A DNA stretch of 35,816 nucleotides from NCBI GenBank assembly GCA_001899775.1, contig MKWN01000050.1, positions 1-35,816 on the forward strand, in the 5' to 3' direction. Made by a program: the position numbers and the translations under genes. Below the pieces are notes generated by a model. That model was not told the DNA's origin. It searched no databases and saw only the letters and a list, made by a program, of their open reading frames with translations. Below, in pieces: positions 1 through 8,314 of the stretch; within the stretch, counting starts at the first letter, position 1, and every line of letters starts with the position of its first letter. Source of the DNA: Thiobacillus sp. 65-29. GTDB lineage: Bacteria > Pseudomonadota > Gammaproteobacteria > Burkholderiales > Thiobacillaceae.

Positions 1-151
1 TCGAGGGAAGGTCAATAGTGAGGCGGCTCGTCCCATCCGGTAGCGCACTCGCGCGCGCCGAACCCGGCCACCACCCCCGCAAACCGCTCATTTGCGCGGC
101 AAACCGTGCTCCGTCAAGCCCGGGGCACGAACGTCGTTGGGCGCTCCACAC

Positions 152-514
152 TCAACCCTGGTCCGGATCGCGCGCCTCGAGATGCAGCTGATAATGGCGC
201 ACGAAGATGCGTTCAAGCTCGTCGATGACTTCCGTGGCGGCAACGCCGTGGATGAGATGGCGCGTCATCTGTGACGAAGCCTCGTGAAAGATGCGGTTGC
301 GTTCGAGCATGGGATAGGTCTGCATCAGGCGCTGGATCGCCTTGACGACATTCTCCTCGGCCGGTCGCGGAATCGCCAGTGGCTCGGTCGGCAGGGCATT
401 CGCCGTATCGTGCTCCTCGCGCGAAGCGAGAAACTCGGCATATTCAAGCAGTGCCGCCTTGCGCCCGGGCGACAAGGCACGAAACAGCGATAACAACTGC
501 CTGCTGTCGCGCAT
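152..514 (-). CDS. Small conserved hypothetical protein coupled to LysR regulator
   Basis: A 120-residue soluble protein starting MRDSRQLLSL. The chosen ATG overlaps the stop of the upstream LysR gene as TGATG, which indicates translational coupling; a longer in-frame start lies inside the LysR gene and has no support. The N-terminal 35 residues (helical, LSPGRKAALLEYAEFLASRE) resemble the start of DUF2281-type small proteins. The C-terminal half is predicted helical and rich in charged residues. There is no signal peptide or membrane segment. I do not recognise a function. Co-translation with the regulator suggests a partner or modulator of it, but that is inference only. Confidence 0.6.
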   Translation of the reverse strand: MRDSRQLLSLFRALSPGRKAALLEYAEFLASREEHDTANALPTEPLAIPRPAEENVVKAIQRLMQTYPMLERNRIFHEASSQMTRHLIHGVAATEVIDELERIFVRHYQLHLEARDPDQG

Positions 515-1458
515 CAGCGCCCGCGGCCCTTGGAGGAACGCTTCACCGGAACGACTTTTACACCGCAATCCTGGAATCTGTTCTCGACGAAGCCGATGAA
601 GGCGTCGAGCAGTTTGCTGCGGAATTTCTCGTTCGCATAGACCATCGACAGCACGCGCGTCAGGCGCGGTTTCAGCGGCACTGCCGCCAGCGTGCCGAGC
701 TGGATTTCCTTGACCACCGTGGATGCGGACATGATCGCCACGCCGAGGCCCGCCTCGACTGCCCCCTTGATCGCCTCGGGACTACCGAGCTCCATCTCGA
801 TACGCAGGTCGTCAGGATTGACGCCGTTGCCCTTGAAGAAATCGTCGACGACCTCGCGGGTACCGGAACCGTGCTCGCGCGACACGTAAGGATGTTCCGC
901 GATCTCCTTCGCCGTAACGCTGTAGCGCGACGCCAGGGGGTGATTCGGCGCACAGATCATCACCAGCTCGTCCTCGCAGCAGGCGAGCGTAGTGAGATGC
1001 GGGTTGTGCGACGGGGCCTCGATGAGACCGACGTCAAGGCTGTGCTCGGCCACCTTGGCGGCGACGGTTTCGGAGTTGGCGACCGTGAGGCGGGCCTGTA
1101 CCTGGGGGAAACGCTCCTTGAATTCGCCAAGGATACGCGGCAGCTGATACTCGGCAATGGTGGTCGACGCGCCGATCATCAGCGGCCCGGTCACCATGCC
1201 GGTCAGTTCGCCGACGCGCGCTTCCATTTCCGCAGTCAGCGCGAGGATGCGCTCGGCATAGCCCATCACCAGTTCACCCGCCGGGGTGAGGGAAATCTTG
1301 CCGTGGCTGCGCTCGAACAGACGCGTGGTGAAGTGTTCTTCAAGCTGCTTGACCTGGAAGGTCACCGCCGGCTGGGTCATGTACAAGAGGTCGGCGGCGC
1401 GCGTGAAACTGAGCTGTTTGGCGACGGTGTAGAATACTTGCAGTCTGCGGTCGGCCAT
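514..1458 (-). CDS. LysR-family transcriptional regulator
   Basis: A 314-residue regulator. Residues 1-60 form the LysR winged helix (FTRAADLLYMTQPAVTFQVK), and residues 90-290 form the periplasmic-binding-protein-like effector domain. The start at MADRRLQVF is chosen because GGGAGGG lies about 8 nt upstream; an ATG seven codons earlier has no ribosome-binding site. The linker GASTTIAEYQLPRILGEF resembles CbbR/CysL-like regulators, so a metabolic co-inducer is plausible but not determinable. It is coupled to the small downstream gene and transcribed divergently from lplT, the usual arrangement of a LysR regulator and a target. Whether lplT is the target is inference. Confidence 0.9.
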   Translation of the reverse strand: MADRRLQVFYTVAKQLSFTRAADLLYMTQPAVTFQVKQLEEHFTTRLFERSHGKISLTPAGELVMGYAERILALTAEMEARVGELTGMVTGPLMIGASTTIAEYQLPRILGEFKERFPQVQARLTVANSETVAAKVAEHSLDVGLIEAPSHNPHLTTLACCEDELVMICAPNHPLASRYSVTAKEIAEHPYVSREHGSGTREVVDDFFKGNGVNPDDLRIEMELGSPEAIKGAVEAGLGVAIMSASTVVKEIQLGTLAAVPLKPRLTRVLSMVYANEKFRSKLLDAFIGFVENRFQDCGVKVVPVKRSSKGRGR

Positions 1459-1563
1459 AAACTCGCCCTCCCGGGTCAAAAAAGTTTTTTATTCAACCAC
1501 AAACCCGCCCGTGTTGAAAGCACCCCGACCCGCTCTTGCTGGTTGTCCACAGCTTCCCACAGC

Positions 1564-2781
1564 GTGAACCGCGCCTTCTACACCGTCCTGCTGGCGCAGT
1601 TCCTCTCGGCTCTCGCGGACAATGCCCTGCTGTTCGCCGCCATCGGCTTGCTGCTGTTTTTCGCCGCGCCGGACTGGCATTCGCCACTCTTGCAGACGGT
1701 GTTCGTCATCGCCTACATCGTGCTGGCGCCGCTGGTCGGGCCATTCGCCGACGCGGTGCCCAAGGGGCGCGTCATGCTGATCGCCAACAGTGTCAAGTTC
1801 GCCGGCACAGCAGTAATGCTGGCCGGGCTGCATCCCCTGCTCGCCTATGCCATCGTCGGCATCGGCGCGGCCATGTACTCGCCGGCCAAGTACGGCATTC
1901 TCACCGAGCTGTTGCCGCCGGACCGGCTGGTCGTCGCCAACAGCTGGATGGAAGGCACCACCGTCGCGGCCATCGTGCTCGGCGCGATCATCGGCGGCGT
2001 ACTCATCAATCCCGAGCTCGCCGCGCAGACGCTTGCGGCGCTGGGCATGCAATCGACGCTCATCGCACCAAAGTTCGCCATCGTCATCATCGCCGGTCTG
2101 TATCTCGCCGCGGCACTCGCCAACCTGTTCATTCCGCGCCTGCCGATCGATCACGCGCTACCGAGCAAAACGCCCGCATTCATCCTGCACGACTTCTGGC
2201 ACAGTTTCACGCTGCTGTGGCGCGACCCCCTCGGCCAGGTCTCGCTCGCGGTCACCACGCTGTTCTGGGGTGTCGGCGCGACGCTGCGCCTGCTGGTCAT
2301 CACCTGGGCCGCGCTCAACCTGAAATTCGGCCTCGACCAGGCCACCCAGCTCACCGCCGCTTCCGCCGTGGGCATCGCCCTCGGCGCAATGTTCGCCGGC
2401 AGGTTCGTGCGCCTGCAGAATGCCATCGGCGTATTGCCGGCCGGCATCCTGCTCGGTTTCGTGCCCATCGCGCTGATCTGGGTGGAAAGCGTGCTGCCCG
2501 CCGCGCTGCTGCTGCTGCTCGGCGGCGTGCTGGCGGGCTACTTCGTGGTGCCGATGAATGCGCTGCTGCAACATCGCGGCCATCTGCTGATGGGGGCCGG
2601 ACATTCGATCGCGCAGCAGAACTTCAACGAGAACATCAGCATTCTCGTGCTTACCGGCGCCTACGCCATGATGATGCGCGCCGAATGGCACATCCACACC
2701 ATCATCTGGGTATTCGGCCTGTTCATCAGCGCGGTGATGACGGCCATCTGGCTACGCCACCGCAACGACGTCATCCACTGA
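1564..2781 (+). CDS. lplT: Lysophospholipid transporter LplT (MFS)
   Basis: A 405-residue inner-membrane protein with about 12 hydrophobic segments. It closely matches LplT, the flippase that moves lyso-phosphatidylethanolamine inward for re-acylation. Diagnostic stretches near the N-terminus are LLAQFLSALADNALLFA, FADAVPKGRVMLIANS and AAMYSPAKYGILTELLPP. The frame is open far upstream, but the homologous part begins at VNRAFYTVLL, so the GTG at 1564 is the likely start; it has no strong ribosome-binding site. In E. coli lplT sits with the acyltransferase gene aas, which is absent here. The gene is divergent from the LysR gene and ends 3 bp from the convergent qmcA stop. Confidence 0.85.
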   Translation: MNRAFYTVLLAQFLSALADNALLFAAIGLLLFFAAPDWHSPLLQTVFVIAYIVLAPLVGPFADAVPKGRVMLIANSVKFAGTAVMLAGLHPLLAYAIVGIGAAMYSPAKYGILTELLPPDRLVVANSWMEGTTVAAIVLGAIIGGVLINPELAAQTLAALGMQSTLIAPKFAIVIIAGLYLAAALANLFIPRLPIDHALPSKTPAFILHDFWHSFTLLWRDPLGQVSLAVTTLFWGVGATLRLLVITWAALNLKFGLDQATQLTAASAVGIALGAMFAGRFVRLQNAIGVLPAGILLGFVPIALIWVESVLPAALLLLLGGVLAGYFVVPMNALLQHRGHLLMGAGHSIAQQNFNENISILVLTGAYAMMMRAEWHIHTIIWVFGLFISAVMTAIWLRHRNDVIH

Positions 2782-2784
2782 ATT

Positions 2785-3714
2785 TCAAGACGGATCGCTG
2801 CTGCCGGCTTGCTGGGCCTTGACCACGCTCATCGCGCCGGCGATCAACGTGGCGAGATCGGCCATATTGGACGGCACGATCAGGGTGTTGCCGGTCCTGG
2901 CGATACCGGAGAAGGCTTCGACGTATTTTTCCGCGACCTTGAGATTGACCGCCTGCATGCCACCCGGTTTTTCGATCGCCAGCGCGACGCGGGCAATCGC
3001 CTCGGCGTTGGCAGCGGCGATCGCCTTGATCGCCTCGGCCTCGCCCAGGGCGACGTTGATCGCCGCCTGCTTGTCACCCTCCGATTGCTGGATCGCCGCC
3101 TCGCGCTCGCCGCTGGCAAGGTTGATCTGTTCCTGCATGCGGCCCTCGCTGGAAGCGATCAGCGCGCGCTTCTCGCGCTCGGCGGTGATCTGCCGCTGCA
3201 TGGCGGTGAGGATGTCCTTGGGTGGCGTAAGGTCCTTGATTTCGTAGCGCAGCACCTTCACCCCCCAGTTGACCGAGGCCTCGTTCAGCGCCATGACCAC
3301 GCCACGGTTGATTTCCTCGCGCTCCTCGAAGGTTCGATCCATTTCCATGCGGCCGATCAGCGAACGCAGGGTGGTCTGCGCCAGTTGGGTGATCGCCCCG
3401 ATGTAATCGCTCGATCCGTAGGACGCCATTTTCGGGTCGGTCACCTGGAAGTACAGCACGCCGTCGACGGCAAGTTGCGTGTTGTCGCGGGTGATGCAGA
3501 CCTGACTCGGCACGTCGAGCGGCACCTCCTTCAGCGAATGCTTGTAGGCGACATTGTCGATGAAGGGGATCACCAGATTGAGCCCCGGCGCGAGGACGGC
3601 GTGAAACCTGCCGAGCCGCTCGACCACCCAGGCGTTCTGTTGCGGCACCACGCGCACGCCCTTGGCGATGACGATGGCGATGACAGCGAGCAGAACCAGT
3701 GCGACGATATCCAT
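2785..3714 (-). CDS. qmcA: SPFH/Band 7 membrane protein, QmcA-like
   Basis: A 309-residue stomatin/prohibitin-family protein. It has one N-terminal membrane anchor (residues 3-20), then the SPFH domain (VVPQQNAWVVERLGRF to about 190), then an alanine/glutamate-rich coiled coil containing EREAAIQQSEGDKQAAI and repeated AEAIKAI-type heptads. The length matches E. coli QmcA (about 305). Such proteins oligomerise on the membrane and are linked to quality control of membrane proteins through FtsH-like proteases. GGAGAC precedes the ATG. It lies 17 bp downstream of nfeD, the usual partner, so the two form an operon and probably a complex. Confidence 0.9.
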   Translation of the reverse strand: MDIVALVLLAVIAIVIAKGVRVVPQQNAWVVERLGRFHAVLAPGLNLVIPFIDNVAYKHSLKEVPLDVPSQVCITRDNTQLAVDGVLYFQVTDPKMASYGSSDYIGAITQLAQTTLRSLIGRMEMDRTFEEREEINRGVVMALNEASVNWGVKVLRYEIKDLTPPKDILTAMQRQITAEREKRALIASSEGRMQEQINLASGEREAAIQQSEGDKQAAINVALGEAEAIKAIAAANAEAIARVALAIEKPGGMQAVNLKVAEKYVEAFSGIARTGNTLIVPSNMADLATLIAGAMSVVKAQQAGSSDPS

Positions 3715-3731
3715 GTTTGTCTCCGTTGTTG

Positions 3732-4139
3732 TCAGTTGCCCAGCACCAGCACGTTACCGCGCACGGCGCGGATGAAAAGCGGCCGCGCAGGGTCGACCGC
3801 GGCCGATTCCGCTTCCGCGTCCCACAGCGCGCCACGGTAACGCACCTGCCCGCGCCCGTCCTGCCACGACTCCAGCTGCACGCTCTGGCCAATGTCCATG
3901 TCCTGCACGCTCGCTTCGGGATGGCCGGTATCGCGCTTCCAGCGGTTGAGCAACACCTTGCCGAGCACGGCGACCACCCCCGCCGACAGCAATTGCACCA
4001 GAAAGCTTGCGCCGAGCCAGGCGGCGAGGCCTGCCGCAGCGGCGGCGATGCCGTACACCAGCAGATAGAAGGTACCACTGGTGAGTTCGAGACCCACCAG
4101 CACCGCTGCCAGAATCCACCACCCTACGTATGCCTGCAT
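3732..4139 (-). CDS. nfeD: NfeD-like membrane protein
   Basis: A 135-residue protein starting MQAYVGWWIL. Two or three membrane helices fill the first 70 residues, followed by a C-terminal OB-fold-like domain (DIGQSVQLESWQDGRGQVRYRG to the end) typical of short NfeD proteins. The start is set by GGGGAGATGAA just upstream; the longer frame starting at 4223 runs through the preceding gene. NfeD short forms pair with Band 7 proteins, and here qmcA follows 17 bp later. The upstream neighbour stops 1 bp before this start, so it may belong to a single lemA-to-qmcA transcription unit. Confidence 0.85.
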   Translation of the reverse strand: MQAYVGWWILAAVLVGLELTSGTFYLLVYGIAAAAAGLAAWLGASFLVQLLSAGVVAVLGKVLLNRWKRDTGHPEASVQDMDIGQSVQLESWQDGRGQVRYRGALWDAEAESAAVDPARPLFIRAVRGNVLVLGN

Positions 4140-4140
4140 T

Positions 4141-4647
4141 TCATCTCCCCAGTATGAGTGGCCGGTCATCCAGTTCATTGCGATTATGCGCCGGCGGCGG
4201 ACAATGGAGGGCAAGCAGGGCATTCACCGCCGCAATGCCGGCCAGTGCACCGCGGGCGAAGTCGCCCTGACGGAACGCGCTTTCCATGCTGCGCGCGATC
4301 GCTTCCCACTCCGCGCGCACCACCCGCGCGGCGATGCCGCGGTCGGCGACGATCTCGATGTCGCGGTCGGCGAGCAGCAGGTAGATCAGCACGCCGCTGT
4401 TGGCCTCGGTGTCCCACACGCGCAATACGGAGAACAGCTCGAGCGCACGAACGCGCCCGCTGGTGCCGCCCCACGCCAGCCGGAGCGGCAGGCTGTTTTC
4501 GATGACGAAGCGGATCTCGCCAGCGTGGTGCCGCTCCGAGGTGCGGATCGCCGCTTCGATGGTGTCGAGTGTCGCCTGGGGAAAGGCGCGTTTCCAGGCC
4601 CAATGCGGAGTGAACAGTTGGCGCAGTACACGCTTGAGTCTCACCAT
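4141..4647 (-). CDS. TPM-domain protein, cytoplasmic-type
   Basis: A 168-residue protein of the TPM (DUF477/YgcG) family. FPQATLDTIEAAIRTSERHHAGEIRFVIE marks the start of the domain and LADRDIEIVADRGIAARV its core. It has no signal peptide and no clear membrane anchor, unlike its neighbour. It overlaps the upstream ygcG-like gene by 7 bp and so is translated with it. LemA plus two TPM proteins is a common proteobacterial trio with a proposed envelope role. Plant relatives are linked to photosystem repair and weak phosphatase activity; the bacterial function is unproven. Confidence 0.8.
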   Translation of the reverse strand: MVRLKRVLRQLFTPHWAWKRAFPQATLDTIEAAIRTSERHHAGEIRFVIENSLPLRLAWGGTSGRVRALELFSVLRVWDTEANSGVLIYLLLADRDIEIVADRGIAARVVRAEWEAIARSMESAFRQGDFARGALAGIAAVNALLALHCPPPAHNRNELDDRPLILGR

Positions 4648-5462
4648 CGCCCCGATGCGCCTCCGCCGCCGAATCCGCCGCCACCGCCGCCCCAGGAACT
4701 ACCACCGCCGCCACCCCAGGAGCCGCCACCGCTCGACCACCCCGTGCCGCCGCGTCCGCCGCCGGCGACCATGACGAACACGAAGATCACCAGGAAAAAC
4801 AGCAGCGGGCTCAGGCCGAACAGCATGGCGCCGGCCACGCCGCTACCGAGCGCGGCCAGGCCGCCCGCGGCCGGCCGGCTCATCAGCAGGGAGAGCGCCC
4901 AGCCGGCGACGATGCCGCCGATCACCAGCAGCATGAAGCGGCCCTCGTCGGCGCCGGAGGCGGGTGCCGATGCGGGCGGAGGCAGCGCTTCGCCCTCGAT
5001 CAGACGCATGAGCTGGGTAACGCCCGCGTCGATGCCGCCGGCATAATCACCATCGCGAAAGTGCGGCACGATGATCTCCGCGATCACCCGCTTCGCCACC
5101 GCGTCGGGAATCGCGCCTTCCAGACCGTAACCGACTTCCAGGCGCAGCGTGCGGTCGTCCTTCGCCACGATGAGGATCACGCCGTCGTCGACGCGGGCGC
5201 GGCCGATCTTCCACGCTTCGGCAACACGGATGCCGAACTGCGCGATGTCCTCGGGTGCGGTGCTGGGCACGATCAGTACCGCAATCTGGCTGCCCTTCTG
5301 CGCCTCGAATGCGGCAAGCCTTGCTTCCAGCGCCGCGACCTGCGCCGCATCGAGCGTCGCTGTCAGATCGGTGACGCGGCGCGCCAGATCCGGCACCGCC
5401 ACCTGTGCCCAGACCAGCAGCGCGCACAGCGCAAGCGCGAAGCCAAGGGCGGAACGCCGCAT
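4641..5462 (-). CDS. TPM-domain membrane protein (YgcG family)
   Basis: A 273-residue secreted or membrane protein. An N-terminal signal (MRRSALGFALALCALLVWAQ) is followed by a TPM domain at about 22-165 (AQVAALEARLAAFEAQKG; IGRARVDDGVILIVAKDDR). Two hydrophobic segments lie around 178-240, and the tail of about 40 residues is glycine/serine/tryptophan-rich (repeated SWGGGGG). The domain faces the periplasm and the glycine tail is probably cytoplasmic. The start at 5462 fits the signal peptide and lies 7 bp after the lemA stop. The glycine tail is seen in many YgcG homologues and explains the GCC/CCG-repetitive DNA at 4660-4740. Confidence 0.85.
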   Translation of the reverse strand: MRRSALGFALALCALLVWAQVAVPDLARRVTDLTATLDAAQVAALEARLAAFEAQKGSQIAVLIVPSTAPEDIAQFGIRVAEAWKIGRARVDDGVILIVAKDDRTLRLEVGYGLEGAIPDAVAKRVIAEIIVPHFRDGDYAGGIDAGVTQLMRLIEGEALPPPASAPASGADEGRFMLLVIGGIVAGWALSLLMSRPAAGGLAALGSGVAGAMLFGLSPLLFFLVIFVFVMVAGGGRGGTGWSSGGGSWGGGGGSSWGGGGGGFGGGGASGRW

Positions 5463-5469
5463 GCGCGCG

Positions 5470-6078
5470 TCAGTTCGCGGGTGCAGGGGCGGCCGGCGCG
5501 CCGAAATCGACCTTGGGCGGCGTGGCGATCGCCTTTTCGTTTTCCACCGTGAAGCTGGGTTTGGTCGTGTAGCCGAACAGCATCGCGGTGAGGTTGGACG
5601 GGAAGGCACGCACCGTGACGTTGTAGGCCTTGACCGCGTCGATGTACCGGTTGCGCGCGACGGTGATGCGGTTCTCGGTACCCTCCAGTTGCGCCTGCAG
5701 GTCGCGGAACAGGCCGTCCGCCTTCAGTTGCGGGTAATTCTCGGCGACCAGCAGGAGCCGGGAAATCGCGCCGGTCAGCTCACCCTGCGCGGCAATGAAT
5801 TTCTGGAAGGCCGCCTCGTCATTGACCAGCTCCGGCGTCGCCTGCATGGCACCGACCCGCGCGCGCGCTTCGGTGACTTCCATGAACACCTTTTCCTCGT
5901 GCGCAGCGTAGCCCTTCACCACATTGACGAGGTTGGGGACGAGATCGGCACGGCGCTGGTACTGGTTCAGCACCTCCGCCCAGGTCGCCTTGATGTCCTC
6001 GTCGGTGGTCTGCAGGGTGTTGTAGCCGCAGCCGGACAGGGCCAGCGCCATGAAAACCGTCATCAGCCATTTCAGCAT
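5470..6078 (-). CDS. lemA: LemA family lipoprotein
   Basis: A 202-residue LemA protein. The signal sequence ends in a lipobox (ALSGC at residues 13-17), so it is probably lipid-anchored. The hallmark LVPNLVNVVKGYAAHEEKVF and long helical bundle (NYPQLKADGLFRDLQAQLEGTENRI) follow. The start has AGGAGACGTGCG directly upstream; the frame extends far beyond it into the next gene without meaning. It is the first gene of the lemA-TPM-TPM(-nfeD-qmcA) minus-strand set. LemA is a helical membrane protein of unknown biochemical role. Confidence 0.9.
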   Translation of the reverse strand: MLKWLMTVFMALALSGCGYNTLQTTDEDIKATWAEVLNQYQRRADLVPNLVNVVKGYAAHEEKVFMEVTEARARVGAMQATPELVNDEAAFQKFIAAQGELTGAISRLLLVAENYPQLKADGLFRDLQAQLEGTENRITVARNRYIDAVKAYNVTVRAFPSNLTAMLFGYTTKPSFTVENEKAIATPPKVDFGAPAAPAPAN

Positions 6079-6113
6079 CGCACGTCTCCTGTATGAATTA
6101 TCGCAACAGCATA

Positions 6114-7169
6114 TCAGGGTGCCACGCCCCAGGTCGCAAACAGCGGATCCGATTCCGGCAGGCGGTCGGCATAGCGGTCGTCCTTCGGCCGCTTGAGACC
6201 GTGTTCGACGTAGGTCTTGATCTTGCCGAAGCCGGCCGCCGCAAGCAGGCTCGCGACCCAGGCCATGCGCTCCATCGGATGCAGTTGCGTCCACAGGCGA
6301 ATCACCTTGGGCGGAAAGTAGCGATGCGACAGCGTCACCACGAACACGCCACCCGGCTTCAGCACGCGCCGGACTTCGTCGACCACCGCCTGCGGCTGCG
6401 TCAGATATTCGAACGAGAGACTGCATACCACGGCATCGAAGCTGGCGTCGGCAAACGGCAGACGCGGTTCGGTATTGAGGTCGTGCACGACGTGCTCGGC
6501 GAGTTGCGGATTGTCCGCCATTTCCTCGGCGTTCATGCCAAGGCCGACCGCCGGCGTCACGGTGTCGGGCAGGTGCGAGCGCCAGCCCGCCATGAGGTCG
6601 AGCACCCGCGCCTGCGGCGGCAACACGGTGCGGTACAGGGCCTGGATGCGGCGTGCGCACACCGCGTCGACGTGGGTCAGCCGGCGCGCTTCGGCATAGA
6701 ACACGCTGTCCGGCGTCTCATCGTCGCGTGCGAACGCGTCCGGCGCGCTGAAATCCGCTGGTGTGTCGAGTGCGCCCTCCATGCCGGCCCATTGCAGCAG
6801 GTGTTCGAGCTTGCCCACCGGCTCGGTCGGCATGTCCGCCTTGCTGCTGTCGACGGTGAATACGCGCGCCTGCAGGGGGTGGCTGAAATCGGCGACGAAG
6901 CGCGTGGCGTCGCACTTCAGCACGCGGAACATCGGCGCCGGCGCATCGTCGAGCTTCAGCAGTTGCGATGGATAGAAACGGCCCACGCGCAACGGCGCGA
7001 TGTCGCTGCGAAACGTTTCCACCGGCAGTTCGCGTTCGATACGCTCGCCGAGGTCGATCTGTGCCTCGCCGTGCGATACGTCACCGGGCAGCCAGAGCGC
7101 CAGTTGGTGATGGCCGAGCGGGGACATGTAGAGCAGGCGAACCTTGAGGGCGGGGTGCAGGAGTTTCAT
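6114..7169 (-). CDS. SAM-dependent methyltransferase with FKBP-like N-terminal domain
   Basis: A 351-residue two-part protein. Residues about 5-115 resemble an FKBP/SlyD-type segment: YMSPLGHHQLALWLPGD, then VADFSHPLQARVF, reminiscent of the DFNHPLAG signature of SlyD. Residues about 185-300 form a class I methyltransferase: VLDLMAGWRSHLP (a degenerate motif I, GW in place of GxG), DAVVCSLSFEYLTQP and VLKPGGVFVVTLSHRYFP. The substrate is unknown. It precedes the uracil-DNA glycosylase gene's stop by 15 bp but lacks a good ribosome-binding site. The FKBP reading is inference from short similarity; the methyltransferase call is firmer. Confidence 0.75.
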   Translation of the reverse strand: MKLLHPALKVRLLYMSPLGHHQLALWLPGDVSHGEAQIDLGERIERELPVETFRSDIAPLRVGRFYPSQLLKLDDAPAPMFRVLKCDATRFVADFSHPLQARVFTVDSSKADMPTEPVGKLEHLLQWAGMEGALDTPADFSAPDAFARDDETPDSVFYAEARRLTHVDAVCARRIQALYRTVLPPQARVLDLMAGWRSHLPDTVTPAVGLGMNAEEMADNPQLAEHVVHDLNTEPRLPFADASFDAVVCSLSFEYLTQPQAVVDEVRRVLKPGGVFVVTLSHRYFPPKVIRLWTQLHPMERMAWVASLLAAAGFGKIKTYVEHGLKRPKDDRYADRLPESDPLFATWGVAP

Positions 7170-7177
7170 CGAAGGAG

Positions 7178-7201
7178 TCAGGGGTCAGGGGTCAGGGGTC
7201 A
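7178..7201. repeat. TCAGGGG heptamer tandem repeat
   Basis: Three perfect copies of TCAGGGG followed by TCA. The second copy contains the stop codon of the uracil-DNA glycosylase gene on the minus strand, so slippage by one unit would change the protein's last residues. It lies between that gene and the next methyltransferase start. Confidence 0.7.
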
Positions 7202-7853
7202 TGGTCATCGTGCGCCGTGCCAGGCACAGGTCCTCCCATGCCCGCGCCTTGTCCGGCAGGTTGCGCAGGAGGTAGGCGGGATGATAGGTGACGATGAGGG
7301 GTATGCCCCGGAATGCGTGCACGCGGCCGCGCAGACGGGCGATGGTTTCGTCGGTTTCCAGCAGCGTCTGGGCGGCGACACGGCCGAGGGCGAGAATGAT
7401 CTTCGGCCGGATGAGCGCGATCTGGTTCAACAGGTACGGCAGGCACGCGGCAATCTCGTCGGCTTCGGGCTGACGGTTGCCCGGCGGGCGCGATTTCAGG
7501 ACATTGGCGATGTAGACGTTGGCGCCGCGCGCAAGGCCGATGGCCGCGAGCATGGCATCGAGCAGCTTGCCCGCCTGGCCGACGAAGGGCTCGCCCTGGG
7601 CGTCCTCATCGGCGCCGGGTGCCTCGCCGACGATGAGCCAGTCGGCGTTGCGGTCGCCGACACCGAGCACGCCCTGGGTGCGCGTGAGATGGAGCTTGCA
7701 CGCCGTGCAGCGCGCCACGGCGTCGGCCAGCGCATCCCAGTCGATGACGGGCGCGGGGTGAGCGGTCGGCGGCGCGTCGGCCGCGGATGCGTCACGCAGA
7801 CGCCAGACCGGGCCGATGCCGAGTTCCTCGAAGACCTCGGCGCGGCTCAGCAT
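7185..7853 (-). CDS. Uracil-DNA glycosylase, family 4-like
   Basis: A 222-residue family 4-type uracil-DNA glycosylase that removes uracil from DNA. The motif GEAPGADEDAQGEPFVGQAG starts at residue 76, and the HPAYLL motif is at 191-196. Family 4 enzymes hold a [4Fe-4S] cluster with four cysteines. Here C49, C52 and C137 are present, but the expected cysteine in the NVLKCRPP context is S121 (NVLKSRPPGNR). The gene overlaps the rimI stop by 7 bp, forming a tsaB-rimI-udg operon. Length is normal for the family, with an N-terminal extension of about 40 residues. Confidence 0.88.
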   Translation of the reverse strand: MLSRAEVFEELGIGPVWRLRDASAADAPPTAHPAPVIDWDALADAVARCTACKLHLTRTQGVLGVGDRNADWLIVGEAPGADEDAQGEPFVGQAGKLLDAMLAAIGLARGANVYIANVLKSRPPGNRQPEADEIAACLPYLLNQIALIRPKIILALGRVAAQTLLETDETIARLRGRVHAFRGIPLIVTYHPAYLLRNLPDKARAWEDLCLARRTMTMTPDP

Positions 7854-8314
7854 GTCAGGTCACGCCGCATGATGAGCGCATCCTCGCGCCCGTCGCGCGC
7901 GGGATAGTAGCCGCGCCGCACCGCCAGATCGACGAAGCCGCTGCTGCGGTAAAGGGCAATGGCGGCGGCATTGGAGAGGCGCACTTCGAGAAAGAGGTTT
8001 TCCGCGTGGTGTGTGCGTGCGCTAAGGACACTGTGTTCCAGCATTTCGCGCCCCAGACCGTGGCGGCGCCAAGTGGGTGCGATGGTGAGATTGAGCAGAT
8101 GGGCTTCGCCCGCCCCGGCCATGAGGACATAGTAGCCGATGATCTCGCCGTCGGCCTCACGCACCCACATGCCGTAGCCGGCAACGAGCGAGTCGGAGAA
8201 ATTGCGCGGTGTCCAGGGATGGGCATGGCTCGCCAGTTCGATATGGTGAACGCGCGGCAGGTCCGCCGCGTCCATCGGACGCACGCTGTGCCGGACTTCG
8301 AACACGGCGCTCAT
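7847..8314 (-). CDS. rimI: Ribosomal-protein-alanine N-acetyltransferase RimI
   Basis: A 155-residue GNAT acetyltransferase. The acetyl-CoA loop WRRHGLGREML lies around residues 82-92, preceded by the strand HLLNLTIAP. The typical NAAAIALYRSSGF motif and Y in GYYPARDGREDALIM complete the domain. RimI acetylates the N-terminal alanine of ribosomal protein S18. Its start overlaps the tsaB stop as ATGA; the tsaB-rimI pairing is common in proteobacteria and supports the name. Confidence 0.9.
   Translation of the reverse strand: MSAVFEVRHSVRPMDAADLPRVHHIELASHAHPWTPRNFSDSLVAGYGMWVREADGEIIGYYVLMAGAGEAHLLNLTIAPTWRRHGLGREMLEHSVLSARTHHAENLFLEVRLSNAAAIALYRSSGFVDLAVRRGYYPARDGREDALIMRRDLTC

Noticed and set aside
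1..151. Any gene at the left edge
   Set aside because: No frame shows a recognisable protein and no RNA fold was found; left unannotated.
379..2781. One 800-residue plus-strand protein
   Set aside because: Only the part from about 1564 matches a known family (LplT); the first half is antisense to a clear LysR gene.
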